Shown here: positions 23,726-32,118 of the stretch, in pieces
Numbering within the stretch: position 1 is the stretch's first letter
Layout: the number at the start of each line of letters is the position of its first letter
NCBI RefSeq assembly: GCF_011682235.2
Contig: NZ_CP076718.1
Coordinates: forward strand, 2,957,868-3,021,867
Source of the DNA: Rhodocaloribacter litoris
GTDB lineage: Bacteria; Bacteroidota; Rhodothermia; Rhodothermales; ISCAR-4553
Length of the DNA stretch: 64,000 bases
Reading direction: 5' to 3'
Made by a program: the position numbers and the translations under genes
Notes under the pieces: generated by a model
Told to the model about the DNA's origin: nothing
The model's input: only the letters and a program-made list of their open reading frames with translations
The model's database searches: none

Positions 23726-24898
23726 TCAACCGAAGGCGTCCCGGAGGCGGCGGCAGGCTTCTTCGAGGACGGGCAGCTCTTTGGCGAAGCAGAAGCGCAG
23801 GTAGTAGCGCCCGTCTTCGGGGTTGGCGAAGAAGGCCCGGCCGGGCACGGTGCCGATGCCGGCTTCCCGGATGAGCGTCTCGTACGCCTGCAGGTCGTCG
23901 GCGAAGCCGGGGCGGGTGCGTGCCAGCGGGGCAAAGCCGGCGAGCACGTAGTAGGCGCCCTGCGGCCACGGCACGTCGAAGCCGATGGCTTCCAGCGTCT
24001 CACACAGGAGCCGGCGCCGGGTTTCGTAGGCGGCCTGCATCTCCGCGAAATACGTTGCCCGCATCGAAAACGCCTCGGCCACGCCGTGTTGCAGCGGCGT
24101 CGGGGCACAGATGTAGAGCAGATCGCCCAGCAGCCCCATCCGGGCTGCAAGAGGAGCCGGGGCCACGGCGTAGCCCAGCCGCCAGCCCGTCATGTTGTAC
24201 GTTTTCGAGAAGCCCGAGAGGGTGATCGTCCGCTCGTAGGCCCCCGGCAGGGCCGCCAGCGACACGTGCTCGCGCCCGTCATAGAGCATGTATTCGTAGA
24301 TCTCGTCCGTGATGGCGAAGAGGTCGTATTGCCGGAGCACGGCGAGCAGGCGTTCGAGCTCCTGCTGCGTCCACACCTTGCCGCTCGGGTTGGCCGGGGT
24401 GTTGACGACGACGGCCTTCGTGCGGGGTGTGATGGCCCGTTCGAGCGCGTCGAAGTCGAGCGTCCAGTCCGGTGCATGCATGGTGACATAGACCGGCACG
24501 GCGTCGATCAGGCGGAGCAGCCCCCGGTGGTAGCCGTAGAACGGCTCGATCAGGATCACCTCGTCGCCGGGGTTGAGCAGGGCCAGGATCGCCGTCATGT
24601 AGGCCCCCGTCGAGCCGACACTGACGACGACCTCGTCCACGGAGGTGGCGGGCAGGCGGTTGTAGGAACGTACCTTCTCCAGGATGGCCGCGCGCAACGG
24701 CTCGATACCGGCAAAATGCGAATAGGTGGAGGCGCCGGCCTCGATGGCCTCGCGGGCGCCGCGCCGGATCGGCTCGGGTGTGGGCAGGTCGCAGATGCCC
24801 TGGCCCAGGTTGATGCCGCCCGTGGCCTCGATCATCTTCGAGACGGCGCGGATGAAGCTCTGTTCGAGGTTCTCGGTGCGTGCGGCAAGGGGCTTCAT
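23726..24898 (-). CDS. PLP-dependent aminotransferase, class I/II
   Basis: 390-residue fold-type I aminotransferase. Visible landmarks are INLGQGICDLPTPEPI at the N-terminus, YSHFAGIEPLRAAI, GSTGAYMTAILALLNPGDEV, NTPANPSGKV (substrate-binding Asn), ITDEIYEYMLYDG (cofactor Asp) and the Schiff-base lysine in LSGFSKTYNMTGWRLGY, followed by the C-terminal RFCFAKELPVLEEA (arginine that binds the alpha-carboxylate). This pattern is typical of broad aspartate/aromatic/methionine aminotransferases (AspC/PatA-like subgroup I-gamma); the amino donor cannot be specified. A TATATTGG element on the same strand lies 30 nt upstream. It stands 93 nt upstream of the O-methyltransferase gene and could be in one unit with it. 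Confidence 0.9.
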   Translation of the reverse strand: MKPLAARTENLEQSFIRAVSKMIEATGGINLGQGICDLPTPEPIRRGAREAIEAGASTYSHFAGIEPLRAAILEKVRSYNRLPATSVDEVVVSVGSTGAYMTAILALLNPGDEVILIEPFYGYHRGLLRLIDAVPVYVTMHAPDWTLDFDALERAITPRTKAVVVNTPANPSGKVWTQQELERLLAVLRQYDLFAITDEIYEYMLYDGREHVSLAALPGAYERTITLSGFSKTYNMTGWRLGYAVAPAPLAARMGLLGDLLYICAPTPLQHGVAEAFSMRATYFAEMQAAYETRRRLLCETLEAIGFDVPWPQGAYYVLAGFAPLARTRPGFADDLQAYETLIREAGIGTVPGRAFFANPEDGRYYLRFCFAKELPVLEEACRRLRDAFG

Positions 24899-24927
24899 GC
24901 AGGGAGGGAGGCGGCTGGTTCGGTGGA

Positions 24928-24935
24928 GGATCCAA
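24928..24935 (-). promoter_or_regulatory. Candidate promoter element (TATATTGG) for the aminotransferase
   Basis: TATATTGG on the minus strand, about 30 nt upstream of the ATG; related to the TATATT elements before ald and the P1 peptidase. Confidence 0.35.
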
Positions 24936-25135
24936 TATACGCCAGGATCGGGAGGAGCGCGTTAACGATGAGGAGCCGCTCGGTGCGGGGCGCACGCCGG
25001 CCGGAAAGAACCGGAGCGCCCGGCGTACAAACGTTCCCTGAAACCTGAACGGGCTTGCACGTTGAAGGAAGGCACGCCGTTACACGGAGCCGCGGGACGC
25101 GGCCTGACGCAACACGCAACACGCTACGAGGCAAG

Positions 25136-25603
25136 ATGAACGAGGCTTTCATGCGCGAGGCCATCGCGATGGCCGTGGAGAACGTCCGGACGGGGCGAGG
25201 CGGGCCGTTCGCCGCGCTCGTGGTGCGCGACGGCGAGGTCGTCGGGCGCGGGACGAACCGGGTCACCACCACGCACGATCCCACGGCGCACGCCGAGATC
25301 GTCGCCCTCCGGGAGGCCTGCCGCCGGCTCGGCGTCTTTCATCTGACCGGCTGCGAGCTGTACACCTCGTGCGAGCCGTGCCCGATGTGCCTGGGGGCGG
25401 CCTACTGGGCTCGCCTCGAACGCATCTACTATGCCGCCACACGCCGGGAGGCCGAAGCCGTGGGGTTCATCGATGCGCAGCTGTACGAGGAGCTCTGCCG
25501 TGCGCCCGGCGAGCGCCGCCTGCCGATGGTGCCGCTCCTGGCGGAGGAAGGCCGCCGCCCCTTCGAGGCCTGGCAGGCCTGTGAAAACCGGGTGGATTAT
25601 TGA
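25136..25603 (+). CDS. guaD: Guanine deaminase (CDA-fold nucleoside deaminase family)
   Basis: 155-residue zinc deaminase closely resembling the small Bacillus subtilis guanine deaminase (156 residues), which converts guanine to xanthine plus ammonia. Zinc and catalytic residues are in TAHAEIVALR (His52, Glu54) and TSCEPCPMCLGA (Cys79, Cys82). Further shared segments are GRGGPFAALVVRDGEVVGRG, cited as GGPFAALVVRDG, VTTTHDPTAHAE, YWARLERIYYAA and the C-terminal PFEAWQ, which in the Bacillus enzyme belongs to the domain-swapped tail. The ATG at 25136 is preceded by GAGGCAAG; the longer frame from 25055 is rejected. A tRNA or cytosine deaminase role is less likely given the tail. Confidence 0.85.
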   Translation: MNEAFMREAIAMAVENVRTGRGGPFAALVVRDGEVVGRGTNRVTTTHDPTAHAEIVALREACRRLGVFHLTGCELYTSCEPCPMCLGAAYWARLERIYYAATRREAEAVGFIDAQLYEELCRAPGERRLPMVPLLAEEGRRPFEAWQACENRVDY

Positions 25604-25617
25604 CGGCCCGCCAGGGC

Positions 25618-26289
25618 CTATTCGGCCGGCACGGCAAAGACCTGCCCGGCGACTTCGTGCCCGATGATCTCTTGCCGTCCTTCCACGCGCACCGTGATCG
25701 GCCCGTTGAAAGGGGCCTTTTCGACGATCTCGACCCGGGCGTGCGGCAGGAGTCCCAGCGTTTCGAGATAGGTGAGCAGCTCCGGGTCGCCGTCGGCCAC
25801 GCGGCGGACGACGACGGTGCGGCCCGCCTCGAACCCGGCCAGCGGGTGGCCCGGCGGCTCGGCGATCCGGCCGTCCCGTGTGGGGATCGGGTCTCCGTGC
25901 GGGTCGTGCGTGGGGTAGCCGAGCATCTCCTCGATACGGCTTTCGAACTCCTCGGAGATGTGGTGTTCGAGGTGCTCGGCTTCCTCGTGCATCTTGTCCC
26001 ACGAATAGCCCAGGATCTCTTTAAGATAGGTTTCCAGCAGGCGGTGGTGCCGGATGATCTCGAGCGCGATCTTTTCGCCCGCTCGCGTCAGCGTGACGCC
26101 TTTGTACGACTGGTATTCGGCCAGCCCCATCTGGGCCAGTCGCTTGATCATGTTCGTGACCGAGGCCGAGGAGACCTCCAGCGCGCGGGCGATGTCGGTG
26201 GTGCTGGCGGCCCCGTCGCCCTGGAGTTTGTAGATCGTCTTCAGGTAGTCTTCGACGGCCTGGCTGAGCAGCGGCGGACGATCGGGCAT
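25618..26289 (-). CDS. DtxR/MntR-family metal-dependent transcriptional regulator
   Basis: 223-residue metalloregulator. The winged helix-turn-helix (residues 5-65) reads QAVEDYLKTIYKLQ, then STTDIARALEVSSASVTNMI and GLAEYQSYKGVTLT. The metal-binding/dimerisation domain has IIRHHRLLETYLKEILGY, MHEEAEHLEHHISEE and HDPHGDPIP, containing the usual His/Glu ligands. A C-terminal SH3-like FeoA domain follows (VVVRRVADGDPELLTYLETLG, shown in part). It should repress iron or manganese uptake genes when loaded with Fe(II) or Mn(II); metal identity is unclear. It converges with guaD, 14 nt apart, and no metal transporter lies in the window, so its targets are elsewhere. Confidence 0.9.
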   Translation of the reverse strand: MPDRPPLLSQAVEDYLKTIYKLQGDGAASTTDIARALEVSSASVTNMIKRLAQMGLAEYQSYKGVTLTRAGEKIALEIIRHHRLLETYLKEILGYSWDKMHEEAEHLEHHISEEFESRIEEMLGYPTHDPHGDPIPTRDGRIAEPPGHPLAGFEAGRTVVVRRVADGDPELLTYLETLGLLPHARVEIVEKAPFNGPITVRVEGRQEIIGHEVAGQVFAVPAE

Positions 26290-26446
26290 GATGGCGGCGT
26301 GTGGGCTGGCTTCTGAGCGGGCCGGTGTGCGGATAGGCCTCCGGCCTCGACAAAAAACCCCCGGTTCCTGCATTTGATCCGGTGTTCGTGGGGTGTGTAC
26401 GCGCGGGCGTTGCCTTCGTGCCGGGGCGGTGGGGGCCTTGCCGGTC

Positions 26447-27229
26447 TCAGGCGAAGACGGCCACGACCGGTGCGTGGTCGGAAGGTTTGGGCCCCTTGCG
26501 GGCGTCGCGGTCGATGGAGGCACCGGTGCAGCGTGCGGCCAGCGGGTCGGTGGCGAAGAGGTGGTCGATGCGCAGGCCGTCGTTCTTCGGAAAGGCGAGG
26601 TTGCGGTAGTCCCACCAGGAGAACGGTCCGGGTCCGTCGTGGTGGAGACGCACGAGGTCGACGAGGCCCCAGGCGGTCAGGTCGGCGAGGGCGGCGCGGG
26701 CTTCCGGGTGAAAGAGCACGCTGTCGCGCCACCGGTCCGGCCGGGCCACGTCCCGCTCCTCGGGAGCCACGTTGAAGTCGCCGGCCAGGAGCAGGGGCCG
26801 GCGGGGGGTGGCGTGTCGTTCGAGGAAGGTGCGGAGCCGGCGGAGCCAGGCGAGCTTGTGCGCCCACTGGTCGCTGCCGACGACGGCGCCATTGGGCACG
26901 TAGACGTTGAGGACGTGCAGGTCGCCGAAGCGGGCGGCGAGGAAGCGGGCTTCCCGGTGGGTGCGCGCCGAGGCGTCGTCCTCGTCGTCGAGGTGGTCGA
27001 TCACCGCGTCGGCCGGGGTGCGGCTCAGGATGGCGACGCCGTTGTAGGTCTTCTGCCCGCGCACCGCCGCCGCATAGCCGGCCGCTTCGACGGCTTCGTA
27101 CGGGAAGGCGTCGGTCGGCGTCTTGATTTCCTGGAGGCAGACGATGTCCGGTTCGTGGTCGCGCAGCCAGGCCAGCACCCGGTCCAGCCGGGCCCGGATG
27201 GAGTTGACGTTCCAGGTGGCGATCTTCAC
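26447..27229 (-). CDS. xth: Exodeoxyribonuclease III (AP endonuclease)
   Basis: 260-residue member of the exonuclease III/APE1 family, which cleaves abasic sites and 3' blocks in base excision repair. The N-terminus MKIATWNVNSIRARLDRVL carries the Asn metal/active-site residue, then VCLQEIKTP (metal Glu), GVAILSRTP, VLNVYVPNGAVVGSDQW, LLAGDFNVAPEERDV (Asp-Phe-Asn), RIDHLFAT and the terminal catalytic SDHAPVVAVF (Asp-His). All hallmarks are complete and length is normal. Its start overlaps the stop of the Asp/Glu racemase gene by 4 nt, so the pair is translationally coupled despite unrelated roles. Confidence 0.95.
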   Translation of the reverse strand: MKIATWNVNSIRARLDRVLAWLRDHEPDIVCLQEIKTPTDAFPYEAVEAAGYAAAVRGQKTYNGVAILSRTPADAVIDHLDDEDDASARTHREARFLAARFGDLHVLNVYVPNGAVVGSDQWAHKLAWLRRLRTFLERHATPRRPLLLAGDFNVAPEERDVARPDRWRDSVLFHPEARAALADLTAWGLVDLVRLHHDGPGPFSWWDYRNLAFPKNDGLRIDHLFATDPLAARCTGASIDRDARKGPKPSDHAPVVAVFA

Positions 27230-27993
27230 AGGGGTTTCAGTTTTTCGGGGTAGGTTTCTCGGATGAGGGCGCGGGCCAGCGCCAGCGTCGGGTCGATCAG
27301 CGGCGTGCCGTCGAGCTCGGGTTCGGGAAGCGCCAGCGGCAGTTCGGTGCAGGCCAGCAGGACCGCCTCGGCGCCCTGTTCCCGCAGGTGCTCGACGGCG
27401 CTGACGAGGCTCTGCCGTGCGATCATCGAGACGGGGTTCATGTGGGCCTTCAACCCGTAGGACGGGTCATAGATGGTCCGGTGTACGATGGTTTCCTGCA
27501 CGTTTTCGTCGGGCAGGATGGCTTCCAGGCCGGCGGCTTCGAGGGCGTCGGCGTGGAGGCGGGTGCGGTAGGCGCCGAGCGTGGCCAGGACGCCGATGCG
27601 GGTGCAGTTGCCGTGCTCTTCGCGCAGGAACCGGATCGTCTCGTCGATCATGTTCAGCAAGCGGAGCCGGGGGGCTTCCTCGCGGAGCCGGGCCAGCACG
27701 GCGTCGAAGATGCGAGGGGCATGGGCGGTGTTGCAGGGCATCCCGGCGACGACGGCCCCCAGCCGGTCGAGTGCCACGGCCATGGCGGCGATGGCCTCGG
27801 CCGGGTTCTCGTCGGAGCGGCCGAGCAGGAACGCGGTGCGGTCCGGGACGCGGGCCGGATACGAGAGCAGGGCTACGGGAAGGTGGTCGGCGTCGGCACC
27901 GGCCTCGGTATGGTCGAAGATCTTTCGGACGAGGTCGAGGCCGGCGTACGGTCCCATGCCGCCGACGACCCCGATGATCTTTTCATTTTCCAT
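27226..27993 (-). CDS. Aspartate/glutamate racemase family protein
   Basis: 255-residue cofactor-independent amino-acid racemase-like protein. GVVGGMGPYAGLDLVRKI is the classic N-terminus of aspartate racemases; the two catalytic cysteines are in AGMPCNTAHAP (Cys87) and LLACTELPLAL. The start at 27993 (MENEKIIGVV) is the only one that opens the domain properly. It could be aspartate racemase making D-Asp or a broad-spectrum racemase; it lacks the glutamate racemase (MurI) style of N-terminus. First gene of a coupled pair with xth. Confidence 0.85.
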   Translation of the reverse strand: MENEKIIGVVGGMGPYAGLDLVRKIFDHTEAGADADHLPVALLSYPARVPDRTAFLLGRSDENPAEAIAAMAVALDRLGAVVAGMPCNTAHAPRIFDAVLARLREEAPRLRLLNMIDETIRFLREEHGNCTRIGVLATLGAYRTRLHADALEAAGLEAILPDENVQETIVHRTIYDPSYGLKAHMNPVSMIARQSLVSAVEHLREQGAEAVLLACTELPLALPEPELDGTPLIDPTLALARALIRETYPEKLKPL

Positions 27994-28099
27994 GGTCACG
28001 GGTGGGGAAACGGGCGCCGCCCCCGGAAAGGAAGGCCGCCCTTCCGGCGAGGCCCGGGGTGGAGGCACGGCGGCCCGTGTGGAAAGAAAGCCCGTTAAG

Positions 28100-28107
28100 T
28101 ATATTGA
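28100..28107 (+). promoter_or_regulatory. Candidate promoter element (TATATTGA) for the P1 peptidase
   Basis: TATATTGA, 72 nt before the start codon, in the divergent gap with the racemase gene. Similar elements stand before ald and the aminotransferase gene. Confidence 0.35.
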
Positions 28108-28171
28108 AGTCCCGTTCCCGCGTCAAATTGGAGGGCGGGTCCCGGAACATCGTTCGACGTTGCCTGTGAAG

Positions 28172-29368
28172 ATGCGTTTGCTTTTCCTTCTGCTGTGTCT
28201 GATTGTCTGGGGATGCGTGCAGCCGCCGGCCGTGCGGGCCCAGGTGTCCGTTTCCTGGAACAACGTGCAAGGCGGCACGCATACGCCGCTTCATGACATG
28301 GAGCCTGTAGACCGACCCCGTGCCCGCGAGGTGGGCGTGGCGCCCGGCATCCTGCCTCCCGGCCCGTTGAATGCCATCACCGACGTGGCCGGGGTGCGGG
28401 TGGGCCACGTGACGCTCGTCGAGGGCGCGGACGTCCGGACCGGGGCCACGGTCGTTCTGCCGCACGGGGGGAACCTGTACCAGGACAAGGTGCCGGCCGG
28501 GGTGGCCGTCGGCAACGGCTTCGGCAAGCTCATGGGGGTGACGCAGATCATGGAGCTGGGAGAGATCGAGACGCCGATCGTGCTGACGAACACCCTGTCG
28601 GTGCCCCAGGGGGCCGAGGCGGTGCTCGACTACACGCTGGCCCGGCCGGGCAACGAGGCCGTGCGTTCGGTGAATGCCGTCGTGGGGGAGACGAACGACG
28701 GCTTCCTGAACAACATCCGGCGGCGGGCACTCCGGGCCGAGCACATCCGGCAGGCCCTCGCACGGGCCGACACGGGCGCGGTGGCCGAAGGCAGCGTCGG
28801 CGCGGGCACGGGGACCGTCGCCTTCGGGTGGAAGGGCGGCATCGGCACCAGCTCCCGTCGCCTGCCCGAATCCCTCGGGGGCTATACCGTCGGCGTGCTC
28901 GTGCAGGCGAACTACGGCGGGGTGCTGAAGATCCTGGGCGTCGAGGTGGGGCGGGCCCTCGGCCGGTATTTCCTCCAGGACGCACTCGAACGGGGCGACG
29001 CCGACGGGTCGATCATGATCGTCGTGGCCACCGACGCGCCGCTTTCGGACCGCAACCTGACGCGGCTGGCCCGGCGGGCGCTGCTGGCCGTGGCCCGCAC
29101 CGGCTCGCCCATGACCAACGGCTCGGGGGACTATGCCCTCGCCTTCTCGACGGCGCCTTCGGTCCGTCGCACGCCGGAACGGCGGGCCGGGGTGGCCACG
29201 TACGCCGAGCTGCCGAACGACCGGATGTCGCCGCTGTTTCAGGCCGTCGTCGAAGCCACGGAGGAAGCCATCTACAACGCCCTTTTCAAGGCCACCACCG
29301 TCACCGGGTACCGGGGAACCGTGGAGGCGCTGCCGCTGGAACGGGTGTTGCCGCTGCTGGAGAAGTGA
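28172..29368 (+). CDS. P1/DmpA-family serine aminopeptidase, exported
   Basis: 398-residue exported member of the P1 (DmpA/BapA) family of self-processing N-terminal-nucleophile peptidases, which release N-terminal D- or beta-amino acids. A signal peptide (MRLLFLLLCLIVWGCVQPPAVRAQ) is followed by family landmarks NAITDVAGVRVGHVTL, GATVVLPHGGNLY, VGNGFGKLMGVTQ, VLTNTLSVPQG, GSVGAGTGTVAFGWKGGIGTSSR (read in two parts) and MTNGSGDYALAFS. The autocleavage Gly-Ser and nucleophile are presumably within the Gly-Ser motifs, most likely TNGSGDYAL, by analogy with DmpA. WGC could alternatively be a lipobox. The same frame is open about 590 nt upstream over the racemase gene but that is shadow; the ATG at 28172 gives the signal peptide. 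Confidence 0.87.
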   Translation: MRLLFLLLCLIVWGCVQPPAVRAQVSVSWNNVQGGTHTPLHDMEPVDRPRAREVGVAPGILPPGPLNAITDVAGVRVGHVTLVEGADVRTGATVVLPHGGNLYQDKVPAGVAVGNGFGKLMGVTQIMELGEIETPIVLTNTLSVPQGAEAVLDYTLARPGNEAVRSVNAVVGETNDGFLNNIRRRALRAEHIRQALARADTGAVAEGSVGAGTGTVAFGWKGGIGTSSRRLPESLGGYTVGVLVQANYGGVLKILGVEVGRALGRYFLQDALERGDADGSIMIVVATDAPLSDRNLTRLARRALLAVARTGSPMTNGSGDYALAFSTAPSVRRTPERRAGVATYAELPNDRMSPLFQAVVEATEEAIYNALFKATTVTGYRGTVEALPLERVLPLLEK

Positions 29369-29456
29369 CGGGTACCGCCGCACCCCTGTGGGTTTAAAGT
29401 CTCTGCGAAACCGTGCCCCCGGCGCCCGCGGGGGACCCGATCGGCCGGTGCCGGGT

Positions 29457-29485
29457 TTGACAGCCGTGCGACGAAATATTTATCT
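29457..29485 (+). promoter_or_regulatory. Promoter of tRNA-Gln / prs cluster (TTGACA-17-TTATCT)
   Basis: TTGACA at 29457-29462, a 17-nt spacer and TTATCT at 29480-29485, ending 22 nt before the tRNA 5' end. This is the best sigma-70-like promoter in the window. Confidence 0.65.
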
Positions 29486-29507
29486 TGAAAGACTTGACGG
29501 CAGACAT

Positions 29508-29581
29508 TGCCCGGTCGTCTAATGGCAGGACAGCGGCCTTTGGAGCCGTATGTGGAGGTTCGAATCCTCCCCGGGCAACCA
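29508..29581 (+). tRNA. tRNA-Gln (anticodon TTG)
   Basis: 74 nt with encoded CCA. Acceptor stem TGCCCGG (29508-29514) pairs with CCGGGCA (29571-29577), discriminator A, then CCA. The D-arm is GTCT...GGAC; the anticodon stem GCGGC/GCCGT encloses CTTTGGA with anticodon TTG reading CAA (and CAG by wobble); the T-arm is GGAGG-TTCGAAT-CCTCC. The unusual T1-A72 first pair supports Gln identity. It lies about 130 nt upstream of prs, probably in the same transcription unit. Confidence 0.95.
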
Positions 29582-29714
29582 GCGCAGCACGGGATGCGCC
29601 GGGCGGTTCGTCACCGTGCGGGTCGGCCTGGCTTCAGGGCGTCGTGCCGTCCCGCTTTCATGGCAGCCCGGGGCCGGCCGGCGGGCCGGCTACCCGCTCT
29701 TTTCCCACAGTGAC

Positions 29715-30662
29715 ATGTTCTCCACCGATCGAAAGCAGCCCATCGCGATCTTCGCCGGCCGCTCGAATCCAGCCCTCGCGACCCGCATCGCGGCAGCCTA
29801 CGGGTGCGAGCTGGGGAAGATAGAGATCAAGGACTTCGCCGACGGCGAGATCTACGTTCACTACGAGGAGTCGATCCGGGGATCGGACCTGTTCATCATC
29901 CAGAGCACCCATCCGCCGGCCGACCACTGGATGGAGCTCTTGCTGATGATCGACGCCGCGCGCCGGGCCTCCGCTGCACGGATCACCGCCGTCATCCCCT
30001 ACTTCGGCTATGCGCGCCAGGAGCGCAAAGACCAGCCCCGGGTCTCGATTGCCGCCAAGCTCGTGGCCAACATGCTCGAGACCGCCGGCATCGACCGGGT
30101 GCTGACGATGGACCTGCACGCCTCCCAAATTCAGGGTTTCTTCGACGTGCCGGTGGATCATTTGTACGGGTCGGCGGTCTTCATCGACTACTTCCAGCGG
30201 TTCGATCTGTCGAACCTGGTGGTGGTGGCCCCCGACGTGGGCGGCATCAAGATGGCGCGGGCCTACTCGCGCCGGCTGGGCGCCGAACTGGCCCTGATCG
30301 ACAAGCGCCGGCCCCGCCAGAACGTCGCCGAGGTGATGAACATCATCGGGGAGGTCAAAGGCAAGAACGTCCTCCTGATCGACGACATCATCGACACGGC
30401 GGGAACGCTCACGAGCGCCGCCGCCGCCCTGCGCCGGGCGGGTGCCCTGGAGATCATGGCGGCGTGTACCCACGCGCTGCTCTCGGGGCCGGCCTACGAA
30501 CGTATTGAAAACTCGGAAATCAGCACCTTGATCGTGACCGATACCATCCCGCTGCGGCGCCCGTCGGATAGGATCAAGGTCGTCAGCGTGGCCGAGCATT
30601 TTGCCGACGCCATCAACCGGATCTACACCGACGACTCGGTCTCGACGCTGTTTATTCCGTGA
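29715..30662 (+). CDS. prs: Ribose-phosphate pyrophosphokinase (PRPP synthetase)
   Basis: 315-residue cytosolic enzyme making phosphoribosyl pyrophosphate from ribose 5-phosphate and ATP, the branch point to purines, pyrimidines, His and Trp. Landmarks are IAIFAGRSNPALATRIA, FADGEIYVHYEESIRG, STHPPADHWMELLLMIDAARRA (in parts), IPYFGYARQERKD (ATP-binding flexible loop with Arg/Lys), MDLHASQIQGFFDVPVDHL, VVVAPDVGG and the PRPP loop VLLIDDIIDTAGTL. It lacks unusual insertions and matches class I length. The ATG at 29715 is selected; the longer frame would run back into the tRNA. It sits in the order tRNA-Gln, prs, rplY, pth; the prs-ctc-pth order recurs in distant bacteria such as Bacillus. Confidence 0.97.
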   Translation: MFSTDRKQPIAIFAGRSNPALATRIAAAYGCELGKIEIKDFADGEIYVHYEESIRGSDLFIIQSTHPPADHWMELLLMIDAARRASAARITAVIPYFGYARQERKDQPRVSIAAKLVANMLETAGIDRVLTMDLHASQIQGFFDVPVDHLYGSAVFIDYFQRFDLSNLVVVAPDVGGIKMARAYSRRLGAELALIDKRRPRQNVAEVMNIIGEVKGKNVLLIDDIIDTAGTLTSAAAALRRAGALEIMAACTHALLSGPAYERIENSEISTLIVTDTIPLRRPSDRIKVVSVAEHFADAINRIYTDDSVSTLFIP

Positions 30663-30704
30663 GGGACCGCCGCGTCCCTCCGCATCCAACCACGCGTGAT
30701 ACCC

Positions 30705-31349
30705 ATGGACGTTATTACCCTTGAAGCCAAGCCGCGCCCGGTGGGCGCCCGGACGGCCCGTACCCTCCGCCGCAACGGCCAGGTGCCGTGTATCCTCTAC
30801 GGGCACAACGTCGAACCCGTCGCCTTCGCGGTGCCGGAGCTGGCCCTGCGCCCGCTCGTCCACACGGACGAGTTCCACCAGGTGGAGGTCCGGCTCGACG
30901 GCAAGACGTGGCGGTGCATCATGAAAGCCATCGACTTTCACCCGGTCACCGACCGGCCGGTGCACGCCGACTTTCAGGTGTTGCAGGCCGGGGAGAAGGT
31001 CACCGTCACCGTGCCGATCCAGTTTCACGGTACGCCCAAGGGGCAGAAGGACGGAGGCGTCCCGCGGGCGATCCTCCATGAGGTCGAGATCGTCTGTCTC
31101 CCGGAGGACATCCCCTCGCACATCGACGTGGACGTCTCCGGCCTGGGCATCGGCGACGTGTTGCACATCGGCGACCTGGATATGCCCGGGATCGAGTTTC
31201 ACACGGCGCCCGAACAGACGATCTACCTGGTGACGGCGCCGCGCGTCGTCGCGGAAGGCGCGGCGGAAGAGGAGGTGCTCGGCGTTCCGGGCGAGGAGGC
31301 CGCCGAAGACGAGACGCCGGAGGCGGCCCCGGACGAGGAGGAAGAATAA
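30705..31349 (+). CDS. rplY: 50S ribosomal protein L25 (general stress protein Ctc type)
   Basis: 214-residue long-form L25 (TL5/Ctc), a 5S-rRNA-binding protein of the large subunit. The N-terminal RNA-binding domain begins MDVITLEAKPRPVGARTARTLRR, with the RxxGxxPCILYGHN-like loop (RRNGQVPCILYGHN). The C-terminal TL5 domain follows (residues 95-185, VTVPIQFHGTPKGQKDGG and SHIDVDVSGLGIGDVLHIGDL in parts). The last 25 residues are strongly acidic (EEAAEDETPEAAPDEEEE), common in long L25 proteins. I start at MDVITL; MIP at 30696 would add three residues. 42 nt after prs. Confidence 0.95.
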   Translation: MDVITLEAKPRPVGARTARTLRRNGQVPCILYGHNVEPVAFAVPELALRPLVHTDEFHQVEVRLDGKTWRCIMKAIDFHPVTDRPVHADFQVLQAGEKVTVTVPIQFHGTPKGQKDGGVPRAILHEVEIVCLPEDIPSHIDVDVSGLGIGDVLHIGDLDMPGIEFHTAPEQTIYLVTAPRVVAEGAAEEEVLGVPGEEAAEDETPEAAPDEEEE

Positions 31350-31464
31350 CCTGCCGCCTGCGCGTGCGGCCGGAGGTTTTTCCGGAAGCGTGAGGAGCCG
31401 TGCCTGTGCAGGCCGGGTTCCTTGCGCTTTCGCATGAAAGGGAGTGCTGCCCCGGGAGAAGGCC

Positions 31465-32040
31465 ATGCCCCGTACCAGACGCTTGATCATCGGGCTGGGA
31501 AATCCGGGGGAGGCCTATGCCGGGACGCGGCACAACGTCGGCTTCATGGTGGCCGACGCCGTGGCCGAGAAGACCGGCCTCCGCCTCGAGCCGGCACGCG
31601 GGAACGTGCTCCTCGGGTGGGGGAGCTGGCGCGGCTGCCCCTTCGGGGTGGCCAAGCCGATGACCTACATGAACCTCAGCGGCCAGGCCGTGCAGGCCCT
31701 CGTGCGCCGCTTCGGCCTCGATCCCGGCGACCTCCTCGTCGTCTATGACGACCTGAACCTGCCCCCGGGCAAACTGCGCCTGCGCCCGGGCGGCAGCGCC
31801 GGCGGGCACAACGGCGTGCAGGACATCATCGACCGCCTCGGTACCGACGCCTTTCCCCGCCTGCGCCTCGGCATCGGCCATGACTTTCCGCGGGGCGGGC
31901 AGGTCGACTACGTGCTCGCCCCCTTCGATCCGGAACAGCAGCGCCTCATCGAGGAAGTGCTTCCCGTCGCCTGCGACGCCGCCCTCACCTTCGTCACCGA
32001 CGGGCTCACCACGGCCATGAACCGCTTCAACCGGCGGTGA
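31465..32040 (+). CDS. pth: Peptidyl-tRNA hydrolase
   Basis: 191-residue monomeric esterase that recycles tRNA from peptidyl-tRNA that drops off ribosomes. Motifs: LIIGLGNPGEAYAGTRHNVGFM (in parts), with the catalytic His in TRHNVGF near residue 25; FGVAKPMTYMNLSGQAV; VVYDDLNLPPGKLRLRPGGSAGGHNG with the conserved Asp and second Asn. ATG at 31465 is preceded by a GGGAGAAGG ribosome binding site. Last gene of the tRNA-Gln/prs/rplY/pth group. Confidence 0.96.
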   Translation: MPRTRRLIIGLGNPGEAYAGTRHNVGFMVADAVAEKTGLRLEPARGNVLLGWGSWRGCPFGVAKPMTYMNLSGQAVQALVRRFGLDPGDLLVVYDDLNLPPGKLRLRPGGSAGGHNGVQDIIDRLGTDAFPRLRLGIGHDFPRGGQVDYVLAPFDPEQQRLIEEVLPVACDAALTFVTDGLTTAMNRFNRR

Positions 32041-32077
32041 GCCGCTCCTTCACCCTTCACATGCCGGCCGGCGGTTG

Positions 32078-32118
32078 AATAATGCGTTAAGGCTGTCAAT
32101 AATGCGTTAAGTATTAAC
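32078..32118. promoter_or_regulatory. Operator-like direct repeats and palindrome upstream of hppA
   Basis: Identical 14-nt direct repeats AATAATGCGTTAAG at 32078-32091 and 32098-32111, 20 nt apart (about two helical turns), the second running into a palindrome GTTAA-GTA-TTAAC (32106-32118). A possible -10 (TATTTT, 32139-32144) lies about 20 nt further on, so the palindrome would cover the -35 region. This is AT-rich against a GC-rich background and looks like a regulator binding site; the regulator is unknown. Confidence 0.45.

Noticed and set aside
25605-25618. GGCCC/GGGCC hairpin between guaD and the DtxR-type gene
   Set aside because: Five-bp stem in GC-rich DNA without a T-run; likely chance.
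27581-28171. Upstream extension of the P1 peptidase gene
   Set aside because: It overlaps the racemase gene on the other strand and contains no family sequence; the signal peptide at 28172 sets the start.
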